Assembly: GCA_023228025.1 (NCBI GenBank)
Contig: JALOCD010000094.1
Span: forward strand, 1-17,606
Direction of reading: 5' to 3'
DNA length: 17,606 nt
Source: Prolixibacteraceae bacterium
GTDB taxonomy: Bacteria > Bacteroidota > Bacteroidia > Bacteroidales > Prolixibacteraceae
Position 1 is the stretch's first letter. Every line of letters starts with the position of its first letter. The notes beneath the pieces were generated by a model that saw nothing but the letters and a program-made list of their open reading frames with translations, was not told where the DNA came from and did no database searches. Shown here in pieces: positions 16,330 through 17,606 of the stretch. The position numbers and the translations under genes are program-made.

Positions 16330-16509
16330 ATTCAGCCACTTGTTGAAATGAAGGATTTAATTAATTTATGGATTATATTATCATTTGTGCTAATTTAGCG
16401 ACAACTGGAGATTTTATTTCTAAATTCTGGAATTGAGCTGGTTTTGTTCTTGTGTAGCAGCTGATATTTTATTTATTCATCCTGGATATTAATAATTCAT
16501 TCATTTCGT
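16330..16509. promoter_or_regulatory. Shared divergent control region of the operon and the AraC gene
   Basis: This 180-bp AT-rich stretch must hold the promoters of both the symporter operon (-) and the regulator (+). A 12-bp palindrome, AATTCTGGAATT (two 5-bp arms, 2-bp spacer), sits near its centre at 16423-16434 and is a candidate operator. A TTAATTAA palindrome lies nearer the operon. Towards the operon I see TTG, then 21 nt, then TAATATAA, a poor match to the Bacteroidota TTG/TAnnTTTG pattern, as expected of an activator-dependent promoter (inference). Confidence 0.5.
16442..16472 (+). promoter_or_regulatory. Candidate Bacteroidota-type promoter of the AraC gene
   Basis: TTTTG (16442-16446) is followed after 18 nt by TATTTTAT (16465-16472), resembling the -33 TTTG and -7 TAnnTTTG elements; the second lacks the final TG. 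It lies about 40 bp upstream of the regulator's ATG. In AT-rich DNA such matches arise by chance, so this is tentative. Confidence 0.3.
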
Positions 16510-17385
16510 ATGAAAAAGGAAGATGGCTTTCCCGGGCAAATAAGTTTTGTTATTCCCGATAGGATTTTGGGTTTGGTGAAGGCAAATCCGCTTACGTCTG
16601 ATTTGTACATTACGGATATTGGTTATTATCCGGAGGCCCGTTTCCATTTCAGGGAGCGGCCTTCCGGAACAGCACAGTTTATCCTCATCTATTGTTTGAG
16701 CGGGAGAGGGGAGATCAGGCTTAACAACATCCTTCATGACCTGAACGCAGATCATTATTTTATCATTCCTGCCGGCATGCCCCACTCCTATCATTCCGAT
16801 GAACAAAATCCCTGGTCAATCTATTGGATCCATTTTGCCGGAAGGAAGGCGACTTTCTATTCCCGCTTTGGATGTCAGGCGCTATCCATCGAACGGATAA
16901 ATTCATCCCGGATCAATGACCGTATCGATCTCTTTTCGGAAATCTTCCGTAACCTCATCCGGGGTTTCAGCCTCGAGGCTTTGGAGTATATTAATCTCAG
17001 TTTACCCCATTTGCTGGCATCCTTTACCCATTTGAGCCAGTTTCGGCTGGTAAGGGAGTCGGGAGAAAATGATCCTGTTGCCCAAAGCATCAATTATATG
17101 CTGGATCATCTTACCAGGAAGTTAAAGTTGGATGAGATCGCATCAGAAACCGGGATATCGGCATCCCATTTTTCGCGCATTTTTCTAGCCAGGACAGGAC
17201 ATTCGCCCATCGACTACTTCATACAGTTGAAGGTGCAGAGAGCATGTAGGTTACTCGATAATTCGGGTTGGATGGTGGCCGATGTAGCCCGTGAAATGGG
17301 CTTTGATGACCAGTTCTATTTTTCAAGGGTATTTCGTAAAGTGATGGGTATGTCACCTGCTGAATACAGAAAAAGAAGCGCTTGA
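16510..17385 (+). CDS. AraC-family transcriptional regulator
   Basis: A 291-residue soluble DNA-binding protein. Residues ~35-115 form the cupin-like AraC sensing domain (FILIYCLSGRGEI, HYFIIPAGMPHSY, WSIYWIHFAG), which in this family binds a sugar or other small ligand. Residues ~190-288 contain two helix-turn-helix units of the HTH_18 type: LKLDEIASETGISASHFSRIF and VADVAREMGFDDQFYFSRVF, then the family end MSPAEYRK. The length is typical. It is transcribed divergently from the symporter-GH2-GH27-DUF5107 operon, so it most likely senses a mono- or oligosaccharide released by that system and activates it (inference from position). ATG 16510 is the first start in the frame after the intergenic region. 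Confidence 0.92.
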   Translation: MKKEDGFPGQISFVIPDRILGLVKANPLTSDLYITDIGYYPEARFHFRERPSGTAQFILIYCLSGRGEIRLNNILHDLNADHYFIIPAGMPHSYHSDEQNPWSIYWIHFAGRKATFYSRFGCQALSIERINSSRINDRIDLFSEIFRNLIRGFSLEALEYINLSLPHLLASFTHLSQFRLVRESGENDPVAQSINYMLDHLTRKLKLDEIASETGISASHFSRIFLARTGHSPIDYFIQLKVQRACRLLDNSGWMVADVAREMGFDDQFYFSRVFRKVMGMSPAEYRKRSA

Positions 17386-17464
17386 TAGGCGGATATGTAC
17401 ATCAAATACCTGATCAACAATAGGATTTCATCCATAAAATATGTAGTTTATCACTGGTTTTTAT

Positions 17465-17495
17465 AACCTTTGTGTTGCACTTTGTGACCTTCTAT
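17465..17495. repeat. Short string of CACAAAGG-type words
   Basis: Read on the minus strand, this stretch contains GAAGG, CACAAAG and CACAAAGG in a row. It resembles the right arm of the 10385-10481 palindrome: it matches 10449-10478 at about 19 of 30 positions, starting with an identical CCTTTGTG. There is no second inverted arm here. It may be a decayed or partial copy of the same element family. Confidence 0.35.
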
Positions 17496-17507
17496 GTTGA
17501 AAAACAA

Positions 17508-17523
17508 ATTTTAGAGCTAAAAT
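17508..17523. terminator. Candidate hairpin terminator downstream of the AraC gene
   Basis: ATTTTAG (17508-17514) and CTAAAAT (17517-17523) form a 7-bp stem around AG, 122 nt after the AraC stop. T-rich but not uniform DNA follows on the + strand. A physical hairpin would strain the 2-nt loop, so one pair probably opens. Weak terminator, or none. Confidence 0.3.
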
Positions 17524-17526
17524 CTT

Positions 17527-17604
17527 TCAATTTTGCCCTTTTCTTTTTCGTAAACCCTTTTTTAGTTCAAAACAAGGATTTGTCAAGGCCGTAGCGAAGC
17601 GGAG
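17527..17604 (-). other. Possible end of an ORF entering from the right edge
   Basis: On the minus strand a frame is open from the window edge to TGA 17527-17529, giving 25 visible residues (ending ELKKGLRKRKGQN). The lysine/arginine-rich tail looks protein-like, but 25 residues without a stop is weak evidence. The edge DNA (17587-17606) is abruptly GC-richer than its surroundings and holds GCGAAGC, a sequence known to form an unusually stable DNA mini-hairpin. It may be the end of a neighbouring gene or of a repeat. Confidence 0.2.
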
Positions 17605-17606
17605 TT

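Overview
The window looks like an accessory carbohydrate-utilisation region from a member of the Bacteroidota. The evidence is the set of glycoside hydrolase families (GH20, GH35, GH2, GH27), a DUF5107-TPR protein, a Bacteroidota-style xylose/sugar-proton symporter, the A-rich leaders without clear Shine-Dalgarno sequences, and the AT-rich intergenic DNA. No SusC/SusD pair is visible, so this is not a classical polysaccharide utilisation locus. Uptake here appears to depend on MFS permeases. No tRNA, rRNA, CRISPR array or intact insertion sequence was seen.

Left part (1-5273, + strand): the C-terminal half of an MFS transporter runs in from the left edge. It is followed by a secreted GH20 beta-hexosaminidase-like gene, a 745-bp stretch with several broken coding fragments, and a GH35 beta-galactosidase split by a one-base frameshift. 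The frameshift puts the two catalytic glutamates in different frames. This side shows signs of decay.

Middle (5274-7113, + strand): a small monoheme cytochrome c-type lipoprotein is separated by a clear hairpin/T-tract terminator from an Old Yellow Enzyme-family NAD(P)H:flavin oxidoreductase of the YqjM type. The latter runs convergently into the next operon with a 17-bp overlap of the 3' ends.

Right part (16329 down to 7097, - strand): a compact four-gene operon encodes a sugar-proton symporter, a secreted GH2 glycosidase, a secreted GH27 alpha-galactosidase with an Ig-like N-terminal module, and a 1088-residue DUF5107-TPR protein without a signal peptide. The gaps are 5, 27 and 120 bp. The 120-bp gap is filled by a large imperfect palindrome built from degenerate ~10-nt words, starting directly after the GH27 stop codon. 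A divergent AraC-family regulator (+ strand, 16510) shares a 180-bp intergenic region with the operon and is the obvious candidate controller.

Inferred working model: the GH27 and GH2 enzymes trim galactosyl and other sugar residues from oligosaccharides outside the cytoplasm, the symporter imports the released sugar, and the DUF5107 protein acts on sugar in the cytoplasm in an unknown way. The left-hand GH20 and GH35 genes may be an older or parallel system for similar beta-galactoside or hexosamine substrates.
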